A DNA stretch of 9,107 bases from a bacterium (GTDB lineage: Bacteria; Electryoneota; Electryoneia; Electryoneales; Electryoneaceae), in contig JANQEY010000057.1 of assembly GCA_028278125.1 (NCBI GenBank), positions 1 through 9,107 on the forward strand, read 5' to 3'. A program made the position numbers and the translations under genes. The first letter of the stretch is position 1. Each line of letters starts with the position of its first letter. This document shows, piece by piece, positions 1 through 7,349 of this stretch. The notes below the pieces were generated by a model, which was not told the origin of the DNA, made no database searches, and was given only the letters and a program-made list of their open reading frames with translations.

Positions 1-2
1 CA

Positions 3-440
3 TCCAGACCTAAACCTGTCCCGCGACAATCACAGAAAGATCACGAACAAGTCATCATGGAAATGGCGGAAAATCTGCCTGATACATCGGAACTCGAAAC
101 GGGTGAGGAACTTCTTTTCAGACGTGATGGTATTCAGAATAAAGTCATGCGTAAATTACGCAACGGTCAGTTCAGTATTGAGGCGCGATTGGATCTGCAT
201 GGAATGACAGTTGCCTCCGCAAAGATCGCTCTATCCGGCTTCCTGGCAAAATCCCGCGCTGAAAACAAGAAATGCGTAAAAATCATTCATGGCAAAGGTC
301 TCGGCTCGAAAAACGGCAAGCCTGTCATTAAGAATAAACTGAATATCTGGTTACAGCAGCGTGACGATGTTCTGGCTTTCTGTTCGGCCAGACCGAATGA
401 TGGGGGAACAGGTGCAGTTTATGTCATTATTAAAACCTGA
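3..440 (+). CDS. Smr-domain protein (SmrA/YdaL type), 5' end outside the window
   Basis: This is a small MutS-related (Smr) domain protein. Family members are nucleic-acid-binding proteins, and several have nuclease activity on DNA or RNA; the cellular role of this one is not evident. The frame is open from base 3 to the TGA at 438-440 (145 visible residues). An ATG at 57 exists, but the frame continues upstream of it with a basic, proline-containing stretch (SRPKPVPRQSQK) typical of the N-terminal region of this family, so the real start is probably left of the window. Visible motifs are ETGEEL and FRRDGIQ before the domain, the LDLHG motif at about 189-203, the HGKGLGS loop at about 288-308, and the C-terminal FCSARPNDGGTGAVYV segment. 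The order and spacing match the SmrA/YdaL subgroup rather than the MutS2 C-terminus. It lies 155 bp upstream of rpfG on the same strand, and no functional link is apparent. Confidence 0.88.
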   Translation, partial: SRPKPVPRQSQKDHEQVIMEMAENLPDTSELETGEELLFRRDGIQNKVMRKLRNGQFSIEARLDLHGMTVASAKIALSGFLAKSRAENKKCVKIIHGKGLGSKNGKPVIKNKLNIWLQQRDDVLAFCSARPNDGGTGAVYVIIKT

Positions 441-595
441 AAAAAAGAAAATATTTGTGAGTAACTTGCTAATTTTGCAAAAAAATCGAGTCAGAATGGT
501 AATTTACGCTATATTATATAGATGCGTTCAAGGATGATAACGCTTTTCACGGTCCGGTTAGTAGGGGTATATAAATAATAAATATCTAAAAACAG
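441..595 (+). promoter_or_regulatory. Leader of rpfG with possible promoter (weak)
   Basis: This 155-bp AT-rich gap separates the Smr gene from rpfG and is the natural place for the rpfG-rpfC promoter. TATATT at 510-515 and an overlapping TATTAT at 512-517 could serve as a -10 box, and TTGCAA at 475-480 resembles a -35 box. These are not at ideal spacing to each other, so the exact promoter is not resolved. No strong Shine-Dalgarno sequence precedes the ATG at 596, and no convincing terminator for the Smr gene is seen. A TGTGA at 456-460 lacks the matching half of a CRP/Clp site. Confidence 0.25.
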
Positions 596-1699
596 ATGGC
601 TATTATTTTAAACAGTGCTAAAAACCATCCTCTGGTCGCTACGGTGATGGTCATCGATGATCAGCTCACCAGCAGAGTTATCTTCGAGACGGTGCTGCAA
701 AGCATCGGCGATAACATCAAAGTCAAATGCTATGATAACGCTCTATCGGCCCTTAAAACCGTTCAAACAGAACCACCGGATCTGATTATTACCGATTATA
801 AAATGCCTGAACTCGACGGTGTTGAGTTTATACGTCGCCTGCGCAAAATACCTTCCTGTCATGATATACCGGTTGTGATCATCACTATCATTGATGAACG
901 TTCGGTGATGTATGAGGCATTGGAAGCAGGTGCAACCGATTTTCTGACAAAACCTGTGGATCATTACGAGTGTAAAGTCCGGTGCCGCAATCTCCTCACT
1001 ATGAGGAGGCAACAGTTGATAATCCGCGATCGGGCAACATCACAGGAGGAACAGGTAAATGATGCTATTGAGAATTTTCATACCAGGGAAAAAGACATAC
1101 TAACCCGTTTTGCAAATATCACAAACTTCAGAGACAACATTACCCGGACACAGAACAATCATATCGGCAAAATATCCCGGATAATTGCCGGCGATCTTGG
1201 AATGGATCAGGATTTCTGTGACATTATTGAGTTTGCCGCTCCTCTGCATAACATCGGTTACATTGGAATCTCTGAAAAGATCTTGTCAAAAGAATCGGAG
1301 GCCAGCCCGGAAGATTTAGAAGTACTGAAGACACATACGTCAATAGGATATGAGATATTAAAGGACAGTTCTTCACCCCACTTGCAAATGGGTGCTACCA
1401 TCGCCCTGCATCATCATGAACAGTTTGATGGTAAAGGTTACCCTCACGGTCTCAGTGGTGAAGAGATTCCTGTAGAGGCGAAAATCGTTACAACGGCAGA
1501 TATATTCACTTCCCTTACTACATCTGTTACTGACAGAGAGCAAGAGCATCCCATGTCCGTGGATGAATCAGTAAACGAAATTACTCAACAAGCCGGTAAA
1601 AGTCTCGATCCCGTTTGTGTTGATGCATTGTTGAATCAACTTGATGAAATCCTTGCCTGTCAGGATACATTATCAAAAAACAGCACTAATAATCATTAA
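596..1699 (+). CDS. rpfG: RpfG-like response regulator: receiver plus degenerate HD-GYP domain
   Basis: This is the response regulator of the DSF pathway, a 367-residue cytoplasmic protein. Residues about 15-130 form a receiver with the full set of key residues: acidic pair D21/D22, phosphoacceptor D67 (ITDYKMPELDG), T97 and K119. Residues about 160-350 form an HD-GYP domain with HHHEQFDGKGYPHGL at 272-286, GYP at 281-283, H247 and D302. In characterised RpfG this domain hydrolyses cyclic di-GMP. Here several conserved positions are changed: the ETGxH stretch reads ITRTQ (182-186), the HD dyad is H218-N219, the following lysine is Y222, and the D of the ADxxDALT motif is T305. Catalysis is therefore doubtful. 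The start at 596 has little Shine-Dalgarno support; M18 at 647 is an alternative but lies very close to the receiver. The stop is 12 bp before rpfC, so the two are presumably co-transcribed. Assignment to RpfG rests on domain order plus linkage to rpfC and rpfF. Confidence 0.9.
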   Translation: MAIILNSAKNHPLVATVMVIDDQLTSRVIFETVLQSIGDNIKVKCYDNALSALKTVQTEPPDLIITDYKMPELDGVEFIRRLRKIPSCHDIPVVIITIIDERSVMYEALEAGATDFLTKPVDHYECKVRCRNLLTMRRQQLIIRDRATSQEEQVNDAIENFHTREKDILTRFANITNFRDNITRTQNNHIGKISRIIAGDLGMDQDFCDIIEFAAPLHNIGYIGISEKILSKESEASPEDLEVLKTHTSIGYEILKDSSSPHLQMGATIALHHHEQFDGKGYPHGLSGEEIPVEAKIVTTADIFTSLTTSVTDREQEHPMSVDESVNEITQQAGKSLDPVCVDALLNQLDEILACQDTLSKNSTNNH

Positions 1700-1711
1700 T
1701 CTCTGTTCATT

Positions 1712-4237
1712 ATGAAAAAATTAATACCAAAAGTCAGAAGTGTAAGACATCTCCGTGGTATTAGCGATGAGTTTGAACAGTCTATTATCCGGCTGATGGC
1801 CTGTCTTTTCCTGCTTTTCTATACGACCATCGCATATTTATTCGGCGCCGTAGATAAAAGCATTGTTTATATGTATGTCGCCTCAATTCCTTTCTGTTTG
1901 GCATTTATTGGCTGGACTTTTATCGAACGGGACAAAAACCATAAAAGGTTGTACCTTGCGATGCTTGTTGAGGTGGGCACGACTACCTACGCTCTTGCAC
2001 TATCAGGAGAAGCAGCCGCTCCACTTATAGTTGTTTATTTCTGGCTGATCTTTGGTAACGGTTTACGTCATGGCAGTAAATATCTATTTCTTCATACGAT
2101 ATTAACGATCATTGGTTTTTCCATCGTCATGTATGCAAGCCCTTTCTGGTCAAATCATCTGTTTACTGCAAGCGGCATCTTATCAGCAATGATTATCCTG
2201 CCTCTCTATATCGACGCCCTGCTAAGACGGCTGCATAACGCCGTACTGGAAGCGGAGTCTGCAAACCAGGCAAAAAGCCAGTTTCTTGCTAACATGAGCC
2301 ACGAAATCAGAACTCCGTTAAACGGCGTTATCGGTATGAGTGACATGCTTACCGCCACAAAACTGGATACGGAACAGAAGGATTTTGTATCGACAATCCA
2401 GGCATCCGCCAAGACATTACTTTCACTTATTGAAGATATTCTTGATATCTCGAAAATTGAAGCAGGCAAAACGGAAATCGAAAGCAAGGATTTTGACCTG
2501 TATGCTCTTGTTAAATCAACCGTCAGTATGATGGCCCCTCTGGCAGAGAATAAAGGACTTACCTGTAAAATACATATTGCCCCTGAAACCCCGTTTAAAT
2601 TAATCGGGGATGAACAGCATATCCGTCAGGTGTTAATAAATCTTATAAGTAATGCCATTAAATTCACTGAACATGGAGGGGTAGTGATCAATGTGCATAC
2701 CATAGATACTGAAAATGATTATGTACTGCTCAGATTCGAGATAATCGATACCGGAATCGGTATAAAGAGCAGCATGCAGGAACAGATCTTTGACAAATTT
2801 ACTCAAGCCGATCCATCAATTACACCGAAATATGGCGGCACCGGCCTCGGAACATCAATCGCAAAAAGCTTAGTTGAACTGATGGGCGGCGAAATGGGCC
2901 TTATTAGCAAACCAGGACATGGGAGTAATTTCTGGTTTGAATTGATGCTTCCGCAACAGAAAGAATTACCTGCCAATAAACAACGGACTGATCTCATCCA
3001 TAATACGAAAATCCTGCTTGTTGCCACTTTTGGTGAGAGACACACATCATTAATACAATATCTGTCAGAGTGGCAATTAGACTGGGATCATGCCAGCAAT
3101 AGTATTTCTGCAAAATCCATGATCGATGATGCGGAGGATAGTTCAACACCTTACGATATTGTCCTGGTAGATAGTGACGGTCTGGAAATATCACCTGTAG
3201 TATTTGTGCAGCAAATCACCTCTAATCTAAGTACGAATAACATGGATGTAGTACTCCTTAGCGGTAAAGAAAGTAATAACCATTCTGAATTATTAAAATT
3301 CGGATACTTCTGTATTCTGAATACACCTGTAGAAAAAAGACTTCTTTTTAACGCTTTGCATGCGACCACTTTGGATCGAAGCAGGGAAAATAATGTAACC
3401 CGCCTGATTGATCTGCAGGCTGAAGCCGCCAAAGACACCAGTTTGGATATATTGATCGGTGAAGATAATAAGACGAACCAAATGGTAATTAAAAAAGTCC
3501 TTGAATATGCAGGGCATAAAGTGGATATAGCAAAAAACGGTGAGCAGGTATTAGACGCTTTAGACAATAAACGTTATGACATAATGATACTGGATATGCA
3601 CATGCCCGTTATGGATGGTGTAGAGACCGTTAAAATTTATCGTTTTACATGCACTAGTGATGAACAGATTCCTGTCATAATGCTGACCGCAAATGCAACA
3701 AAAGAAGCTGCAGAAGAATGCATGGAAGCGGGTGTGGATGCTTATTTAACAAAACCGTTTGAAACAAAAAAACTACTCGGCACGATCTCATCTCTGACCA
3801 ATGATTCACTGCTTAAATCATCCGAGTCGGCTGTAAAAAAACCTGCTCTTAAAGTAGTTACTAATATAGATACATCAGCAGTAATCGATTTTCCTACGCT
3901 CGATAATCTTGCGTCATTAAGCAAGGATTTAAATTTTATGAATGAGCTGATTCATGGCTATCTGAAAGACAACAAAAAACTGATGGATGCCATAGAAAAT
4001 GCCGTGTTGATGGACAATTTTATTGATATACAGGACTATGCCCACGCTATGAAAGGGAGTTCCCGGAGTATTGGTGCAACCTCTATGGCCGAATGTGCAT
4101 CGATTATCTACACCTTAGCTAAAACCGAGCACAACCCCTCTCTGGATACACATGTCAAAAACCTCCATCGTACGTATGATCAGACCCACACTGCTCTTCT
4201 GGCATACCTCGAACAGCTTGATTCGGCGGCACTCTAG
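1712..4237 (+). CDS. rpfC: RpfC-like hybrid sensor histidine kinase for DSF
   Basis: This is an inner-membrane sensor kinase of 841 residues. A short cytoplasmic N-terminus is followed by five or six hydrophobic segments between about 25 and 170, as in the RpfC input domain. The dimerisation/phosphoacceptor segment [18 protein letters not shown] places the histidine at H197, one residue from H198 of Xanthomonas campestris RpfC. ATPase motifs are the N box around N314, DTGIG at 346-350 and GTGLG at 376-380, followed by TSIAK as in RpfC proteins. A receiver-like domain at about 432-553 lacks the acidic pair and has T538 where lysine is expected. The second receiver (about 578-695) is complete: E584/D585, D628, T659, K681. 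The C-terminal HPt domain has AHAMKGSS with H778. The protein is longer than the Xanthomonas one (about 726 residues), which has a single receiver. No Shine-Dalgarno precedes ATG 1712, only 12 bp after rpfG, suggesting translational coupling. The TAG stop uses the first base of the element at 4237. Confidence 0.92.
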   Translation: MKKLIPKVRSVRHLRGISDEFEQSIIRLMACLFLLFYTTIAYLFGAVDKSIVYMYVASIPFCLAFIGWTFIERDKNHKRLYLAMLVEVGTTTYALALSGEAAAPLIVVYFWLIFGNGLRHGSKYLFLHTILTIIGFSIVMYASPFWSNHLFTASGILSAMIILPLYIDALLRRLHNAVLEAESANQAKSQFLANMSHEIRTPLNGVIGMSDMLTATKLDTEQKDFVSTIQASAKTLLSLIEDILDISKIEAGKTEIESKDFDLYALVKSTVSMMAPLAENKGLTCKIHIAPETPFKLIGDEQHIRQVLINLISNAIKFTEHGGVVINVHTIDTENDYVLLRFEIIDTGIGIKSSMQEQIFDKFTQADPSITPKYGGTGLGTSIAKSLVELMGGEMGLISKPGHGSNFWFELMLPQQKELPANKQRTDLIHNTKILLVATFGERHTSLIQYLSEWQLDWDHASNSISAKSMIDDAEDSSTPYDIVLVDSDGLEISPVVFVQQITSNLSTNNMDVVLLSGKESNNHSELLKFGYFCILNTPVEKRLLFNALHATTLDRSRENNVTRLIDLQAEAAKDTSLDILIGEDNKTNQMVIKKVLEYAGHKVDIAKNGEQVLDALDNKRYDIMILDMHMPVMDGVETVKIYRFTCTSDEQIPVIMLTANATKEAAEECMEAGVDAYLTKPFETKKLLGTISSLTNDSLLKSSESAVKKPALKVVTNIDTSAVIDFPTLDNLASLSKDLNFMNELIHGYLKDNKKLMDAIENAVLMDNFIDIQDYAHAMKGSSRSIGATSMAECASIIYTLAKTEHNPSLDTHVKNLHRTYDQTHTALLAYLEQLDSAAL

Positions 4238-4286
4238 GGAGCCTCTGATTTAACCAGAGATGCCAGCCGCATAGGTAAAGTACAGC

Positions 4287-4317
4287 CAAAATCAAATACG
4301 ACAAGTATTCGATTTTG
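4287..4317. repeat. Inverted repeat, 13-bp arms
   Basis: CAAAATCAAATAC (4287-4299) and GTATTCGATTTTG (4305-4317) are reverse complements at 12 of 13 positions around a GACAA loop. The hairpin lies inside the MITE-like element. It is not followed by a clear T-run on either strand, so it is not a textbook intrinsic terminator, although it may slow convergent transcription from rpfC and rpfF. Confidence 0.8.
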
Positions 4318-4320
4318 TGA

Positions 4321-4348
4321 GTGAAGTAAAAACCACATTTTACTTCAC
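4321..4348. repeat. Inverted repeat, perfect 11-bp arms
   Basis: GTGAAGTAAAA (4321-4331) and TTTTACTTCAC (4338-4348) are exact reverse complements around a 6-nt loop (ACCACA). It lies three bases after the preceding hairpin, within the same element. The stem is AT-rich, which argues against a strong terminator. Confidence 0.85.
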
Positions 4349-4357
4349 AATCTCTGA

Positions 4358-4388
4358 GAAGCTCTGGATAGACTTTATTCAGAGCTTC
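4358..4388. repeat. Inverted repeat at the right end of the element
   Basis: GAAGCTCTG (4358-4366) pairs with CAGAGCTTC (4380-4388) around a 13-nt loop. The left end has a shorter counterpart, CTCTG at 4243-4247 with CAGAG at 4255-4259. Both termini thus carry a sub-terminal CTCTG/CAGAG palindrome, which supports reading them as related ends of one mobile element. Confidence 0.75.
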
Positions 4389-4423
4389 CCTAATTAAACT
4401 GCACGACAACCTGTTAGTATGTA

Positions 4424-5326
4424 TCAGGCAATACTCCGTTGATATACATCTTCCTGCTCTGCTGCAACCTTTTTATCCTGTGCCTTGATTAGTCTGTCCA
4501 TTAGTTTTAAATCTCTTTCAGATAAATTCATTGCAGTGTCTACCCAGTAGTTACAGGTCTCTATCAATTCATCATGTGAGATACCATAAACCTTCTCCCT
4601 GATATGCTTCATTGCCAGATGGGTATTCCTGTATTTGTTACTGTCTTTTATGTACGAATATACTGCTTGCCTGCCTTCACCTCTCTCAACGAGCTTGTCG
4701 ACAATACCCATGTCATATAGTTCCTCTACAGGATATTTACGACCACTGAGCATTATCCTTTCAATCTGCTTCTGAGGTATACGTTGAGAAAGTAAATGAT
4801 AACTACCCATTCCTGGAAAGAGGTTAAATAATACTTCGGGAAAACCCATACCTATATCTTTTTCCGTGATCACGACCTGACAGCTCAAAGCGGCTTCGAA
4901 CCCTCCGCCCAGAGCGTCACCACGTACGAGAGATATGGTTGTTATTGGCATCCGGCAGCCAACGATAAAACCATGAATGGTATTAATGCATGATTTGGCA
5001 TACTTCAGTAATCTGTCCTTGTCTTTATTCGCGATACAATGACGAAAAAGGTTTAAATCGCCTCCTGTACTGAAGATGCCCGGGGTAAGGGAATCAAGGA
5101 CAAAATAATGTATAGGGATATTTTTTCCATTGTATGGAAGTTCCCCTTTATTCACTTCTAACATCAATTGGATGCTTCTCAATTCCTCAACCAGTGTGGT
5201 ATTAAAACACGGTCGAGGTCTTGGTTTTTGATACACCCAAACGATGCCATACTCGGGATCTATCTTTACATCAACTTGTGTGAAATTTCTTATTTGAACT
5301 TCATTGGTAAGGTTGTATGCACTCAT
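4424..5326 (-). CDS. rpfF: RpfF-like DSF synthase (crotonase family)
   Basis: This 300-residue crotonase-fold enzyme is the likely synthase of the cis-2-unsaturated fatty-acid signal. RpfF proteins act on 3-hydroxyacyl-ACP, combining dehydratase and thioesterase activity in the cytoplasm. The two catalytic glutamates known from Xanthomonas RpfF (E141 and E161) are matched by E144 in GDALGGGFEAALS and E164 in GMGFPEVLFNLFPGMG, with the same 20-residue spacing. The oxyanion region includes STGGDL (86-91). Length fits the family (about 290) and is longer than an ordinary enoyl-CoA hydratase. The ATG at 5324-5326 is fixed by a strong Shine-Dalgarno. The gene converges on rpfC with the hairpin-rich element between them; the convergent rpfF versus rpfG-rpfC arrangement is as in Xanthomonas. 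No rpfB-like fatty acyl-CoA ligase is in the window. RpfF in many systems is also inhibited by binding RpfC, which cannot be judged here. Confidence 0.92.
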   Translation of the reverse strand: MSAYNLTNEVQIRNFTQVDVKIDPEYGIVWVYQKPRPRPCFNTTLVEELRSIQLMLEVNKGELPYNGKNIPIHYFVLDSLTPGIFSTGGDLNLFRHCIANKDKDRLLKYAKSCINTIHGFIVGCRMPITTISLVRGDALGGGFEAALSCQVVITEKDIGMGFPEVLFNLFPGMGSYHLLSQRIPQKQIERIMLSGRKYPVEELYDMGIVDKLVERGEGRQAVYSYIKDSNKYRNTHLAMKHIREKVYGISHDELIETCNYWVDTAMNLSERDLKLMDRLIKAQDKKVAAEQEDVYQRSIA

Positions 5327-5333
5327 TTTTTAT

Positions 5334-5340
5334 CTCCTCC
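5334..5340 (-). promoter_or_regulatory. Strong ribosome binding site of rpfF
   Basis: On the minus strand GGAGGAG lies 7 nt before the rpfF ATG (ATAAAAA spacer). It is the strongest Shine-Dalgarno next to the rpf genes, whereas rpfG and rpfC have almost none. This suggests efficient RpfF translation relative to its sensor. Confidence 0.85.
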
Positions 5341-5643
5341 GGTTTTAATAATTATTATTATTTAGTAAACAAACAGCCTACTTCTGAATCACATGGACAA
5401 TATATCCCAGCATGAAATTAAAAGGAACAACTTTAAGCAACCGTCAAACGCAGTAAACCCTGTTCAGCTTATGGAATTACACCGGCTTCGGCGCTGATGA
5501 AATCGTTCGATTAACCCTGGAGACACAAGCTTCTTTACTGAACAGCTATTCAGGAAATCAGCTTTGCTTTATGACTAAGTTACTGAAAAATATGAGTAAA
5601 AGTTATGTATTACAATTTGTATCCTTGTATCCGGAAACCATGT
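5341..5643. other. Intergenic region with possible decayed reading frame
   Basis: Together with the few bases next to the rpfF start, this 317-bp gap separates rpfF from the thioesterase gene. The part next to rpfF is very AT-rich and includes the 12-bp palindrome TAATAATTATTA (5346-5357); a promoter for rpfF is expected here but no clear -35/-10 pair stands out. On the plus strand, a 34-codon frame from ATG 5393 (MDNISQHEIK...) ends at 5497, and the next frame is open from about 5451 through 5672 (GFGADEIVRLTLETQ...), overlapping the 3' end of the thioesterase gene. Joined by one frameshift these would give about 95 residues. No ribosome binding site precedes ATG 5393, and I do not recognise the product. 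It may be a degraded gene or chance. A tandem GGATACAA pair (minus strand, about 5618-5633) follows the thioesterase stop. Confidence 0.4.
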
Positions 5644-6102
5644 TTATCCATCATGCAGAATCCAGTGCGTAGACTTCGCAGTTGCAAGTTCGACACCGAG
5701 ACTATCGATGACCGATGCTGTAAAGAAAAGCTGTCTTTTGCGCTGTTCGATTAAACTTCCGGTCACTACCAGATAACCTGCATCCTGTTTTACCGGCTTT
5801 CGGTATTTAACTTCAAAATTACGTGTATAATTCGGCGGCGCGACCAGCATGCTCAATGGGCCAAGGGTATTGTCAATGGCTGCTGCAATCATCCCTCCCT
5901 GCATGTTTCCAAAAGGATTCAAATGCTCATTAAGGACCGGAAATTTAGCCTTCAATAACCCTTTTTCTTCATTAAACTCAAGCACTTTCCCCTGCATGGA
6001 CTGAAATACAGGGGGAGGTATCTGCATGTTATTGACGTTATTAGCAAACTTCCGGGCTAAAATGGAGATGAGCCTGGCTTCTACTTCATCTGTATCATTC
6101 AT
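5644..6102 (-). CDS. PaaI-like hotdog-fold acyl thioesterase
   Basis: This 152-residue single-domain protein looks like a PaaI-family thioesterase, enzymes that hydrolyse acyl-CoA or sometimes acyl-ACP thioesters. The family signature N-x-x-G-x-x-HGG-x7-D is visible as NPFGNMQGGMIAAAIDNTLG (62-81): the aspartate D77 is kept, but the usual histidine before GG is glutamine (Q68). The central helix and the strands FEVKYRKPV and ATAKSTHWIL fit the hotdog fold, and length is normal. Its ATG lies 8 bp after the ispF stop, so it is probably the last gene of the eno-ftsB-ispD-ispF transcript. The Shine-Dalgarno is weak, so coupling to ispF is plausible. Its substrate is unknown. Closeness to rpfF raises the idea of a role in DSF or acyl turnover, but operon membership with ispF is the simpler reading. 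Confidence 0.8.
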   Translation of the reverse strand: MNDTDEVEARLISILARKFANNVNNMQIPPPVFQSMQGKVLEFNEEKGLLKAKFPVLNEHLNPFGNMQGGMIAAAIDNTLGPLSMLVAPPNYTRNFEVKYRKPVKQDAGYLVVTGSLIEQRKRQLFFTASVIDSLGVELATAKSTHWILHDG

Positions 6103-6110
6103 TTTAATGA

Positions 6111-6584
6111 TTAGTCATTCCGGAGTAATGCGACTGAATGCACGGCGATACCCTCACCGCGCCCGAGATGTCCCAATCGCTCATTGGTTGTTGCTTTTAT
6201 ATTTACTACGGATATGTCAATTTCCAGATCTGCAGATAAATTATTACGCATTGCAACAATATGCGGGGCCATTTTGGGCGCCTGGGCAATAATCGTGACA
6301 TCGATATTACAAATGGAATAATCTTTTTCTTTTAACAGATTATTCACTTTCCTGAGTAATATCCTGCTGTCTATATTTTCAAACTCCTTATCCGTATCCG
6401 GAAAGTAGGCGCCGATATCGCCAAGGGCCGCAGCCCCTAATAGTGCATCGCACAACGCATGAATAACCGCATCACCATCCGAGTGTGCGGCCAGACCTTT
6501 CTCATAAGGGATGGTCACACCGCCTAATATCAAAGGCCGGTCGGCGATAAAGCCATGCACATCATACCCATGTCCAATCCTCAC
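6111..6584 (-). CDS. ispF: 2-C-methyl-D-erythritol 2,4-cyclodiphosphate synthase
   Basis: IspF converts CDP-ME 2-phosphate into 2-C-methyl-D-erythritol 2,4-cyclodiphosphate with release of CMP in the MEP isoprenoid pathway. It is a zinc-dependent trimer. The protein has 157 residues, close to the usual 159. Visible motifs are GYDVH with metal ligands D8 and H10, AAHSDGDA (32-39), H42 as third ligand, [10 protein letters not shown] (56-65) and KATTNERLG (130-138) for nucleotide binding. The start is GTG (6582-6584), overlapping the ispD TGA as GTGA, with GGAGGG (6591-6596, minus strand) 6 nt upstream, so translation is likely coupled to ispD. All expected active-site residues appear present. 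Confidence 0.97.
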   Translation of the reverse strand: MRIGHGYDVHGFIADRPLILGGVTIPYEKGLAAHSDGDAVIHALCDALLGAAALGDIGAYFPDTDKEFENIDSRILLRKVNNLLKEKDYSICNIDVTIIAQAPKMAPHIVAMRNNLSADLEIDISVVNIKATTNERLGHLGRGEGIAVHSVALLRND

Positions 6585-7291
6585 TCGTTGCCCTCCTGTT
6601 CTGATAGGAATAATTCCGCCAGGGGTAAGTCACTCTGGTGAGTAATCTTAATGTTATCAGGGTAACCCTGTATTAACTGGGGCCTTTGTCCATAGAGTTC
6701 GATCGCCTGCGCTTCATCGGTTATGGTCTGCCCGCCACTTATAGCCGCCTCAATTGCCGCCTCAAGAATCTCGAGACGAAACATTTGTGGAGTTAAAGCA
6801 TGCCACAAATCCTCCCGGTTAACCGTCTCGGTAATTCCCCTCACTTCATCAGTACGTTTCATGGTATCCCGTACGGGTAAGGCGAGTAAACCGCCTACAG
6901 GATGCTCCGTCAGCTTCTGAATTAACTGATCAATATCCTGATGACGCAGACAGGGCCGGGCCGCATCATGTACCAGAACCCAATCATCGGGGGATGCATA
7001 TGTCTTTAAATATTTCAGGCCGTTCAGGACGGAATGATATCTCTCAGCACCGCCCGGAGTACTCATGACCTTTTCATGGCCGGATAATGCTAACTTATTC
7101 CAATAAGGATCATTTTCTGAAAGGGCAACAACGATCCCTTCAATCCTGGGATGATAACAAAAACGTTCCAGCGTATGTTCCAGTACACATTTACCATTGA
7201 GCTGTAAATATTGCTTCGGAACATCCGATTGCATACGGGAACCGGTACCTGCGGCAGGGATAACCGCCCAATATTTTGCTTGTACTGACAT
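6581..7291 (-). CDS. ispD: 2-C-methyl-D-erythritol 4-phosphate cytidylyltransferase
   Basis: IspD joins CTP and 2-C-methyl-D-erythritol 4-phosphate to give CDP-ME, the step before IspE and IspF in the MEP pathway. Length is 236 residues, as usual. Visible motifs are the CTP-binding loop PAAGTGSRM (12-20), PKQYL (25-29) with K26, GGAERYHSV (80-88), HDAARP (108-113), [10 protein letters not shown] (162-171), TDEA (191-194) and the C-terminal NIKIT (213-217) with K215. The ATG at 7289-7291 directly precedes this conserved N-terminus. It overlaps ispF by 4 bp and follows ftsB after 58 bp. Nothing unusual is seen. Confidence 0.97.
   Translation of the reverse strand: MSVQAKYWAVIPAAGTGSRMQSDVPKQYLQLNGKCVLEHTLERFCYHPRIEGIVVALSENDPYWNKLALSGHEKVMSTPGGAERYHSVLNGLKYLKTYASPDDWVLVHDAARPCLRHQDIDQLIQKLTEHPVGGLLALPVRDTMKRTDEVRGITETVNREDLWHALTPQMFRLEILEAAIEAAISGGQTITDEAQAIELYGQRPQLIQGYPDNIKITHQSDLPLAELFLSEQEGNE
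6591..6596 (-). promoter_or_regulatory. Ribosome binding site fixing the GTG start of ispF
   Basis: GGAGGG on the minus strand, 6 nt before GTG 6582-6584 and inside the end of ispD, decides the ispF start and supports coupled translation. Confidence 0.8.
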
Positions 7292-7349
7292 GGACTATCT
7301 TTTCAACCTGCCAGCGTTAATTCTGTAGTCTCTTCACGAAATAGATCAC

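Larger units (their letters stand above)
4235..4392. mobile_element. MITE-like element, 154 bp, with TA flanks
   Basis: The segment 4237-4390 begins GGGAGCCTCTGATTTAA (4237-4253) and ends with a sequence whose reverse complement is GGGAAGCTCTGAATAAA (4374-4390); 13 of 17 positions agree. Both ends are flanked by TA (4235-4236 and 4391-4392), consistent with a TA target duplication. The interior is almost all hairpins and holds no plausible gene. This is the structure expected of a non-autonomous miniature inverted-repeat element or the remnant of an insertion sequence. The parent transposase family cannot be named from this window. It sits between the convergent rpfC and rpfF genes, and its first G completes the rpfC TAG stop. 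It could alternatively be an intergenic palindromic repeat with a terminator role. Confidence 0.6.

Noticed and set aside
456..480. CRP/Clp-type operator upstream of rpfG
   Set aside because: Only one TGTGA half is present; the TCACA half at the proper spacing is missing.
3151..3567. 138-residue open frame on the minus strand inside rpfC
   Set aside because: It is fully antisense to a well-supported coding region, is serine/cysteine-rich with no domain pattern, and has no credible start context.
4287..4348. Classical intrinsic terminators between rpfC and rpfF
   Set aside because: The stems are AT-rich and not followed by a T-run on either strand; they fit better as hairpins of a mobile element, though a termination role is not excluded.
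4155..4409. 84-residue minus-strand frame over the rpfC end and the repeat-rich gap
   Set aside because: It consists largely of hairpin and terminal-repeat sequence and overlaps the rpfC 3' end; no protein features.
4424..5326. Ordinary enoyl-CoA hydratase of fatty-acid oxidation
   Set aside because: The 300-residue length, the two glutamates in RpfF context and linkage to rpfC-rpfG favour DSF synthase.
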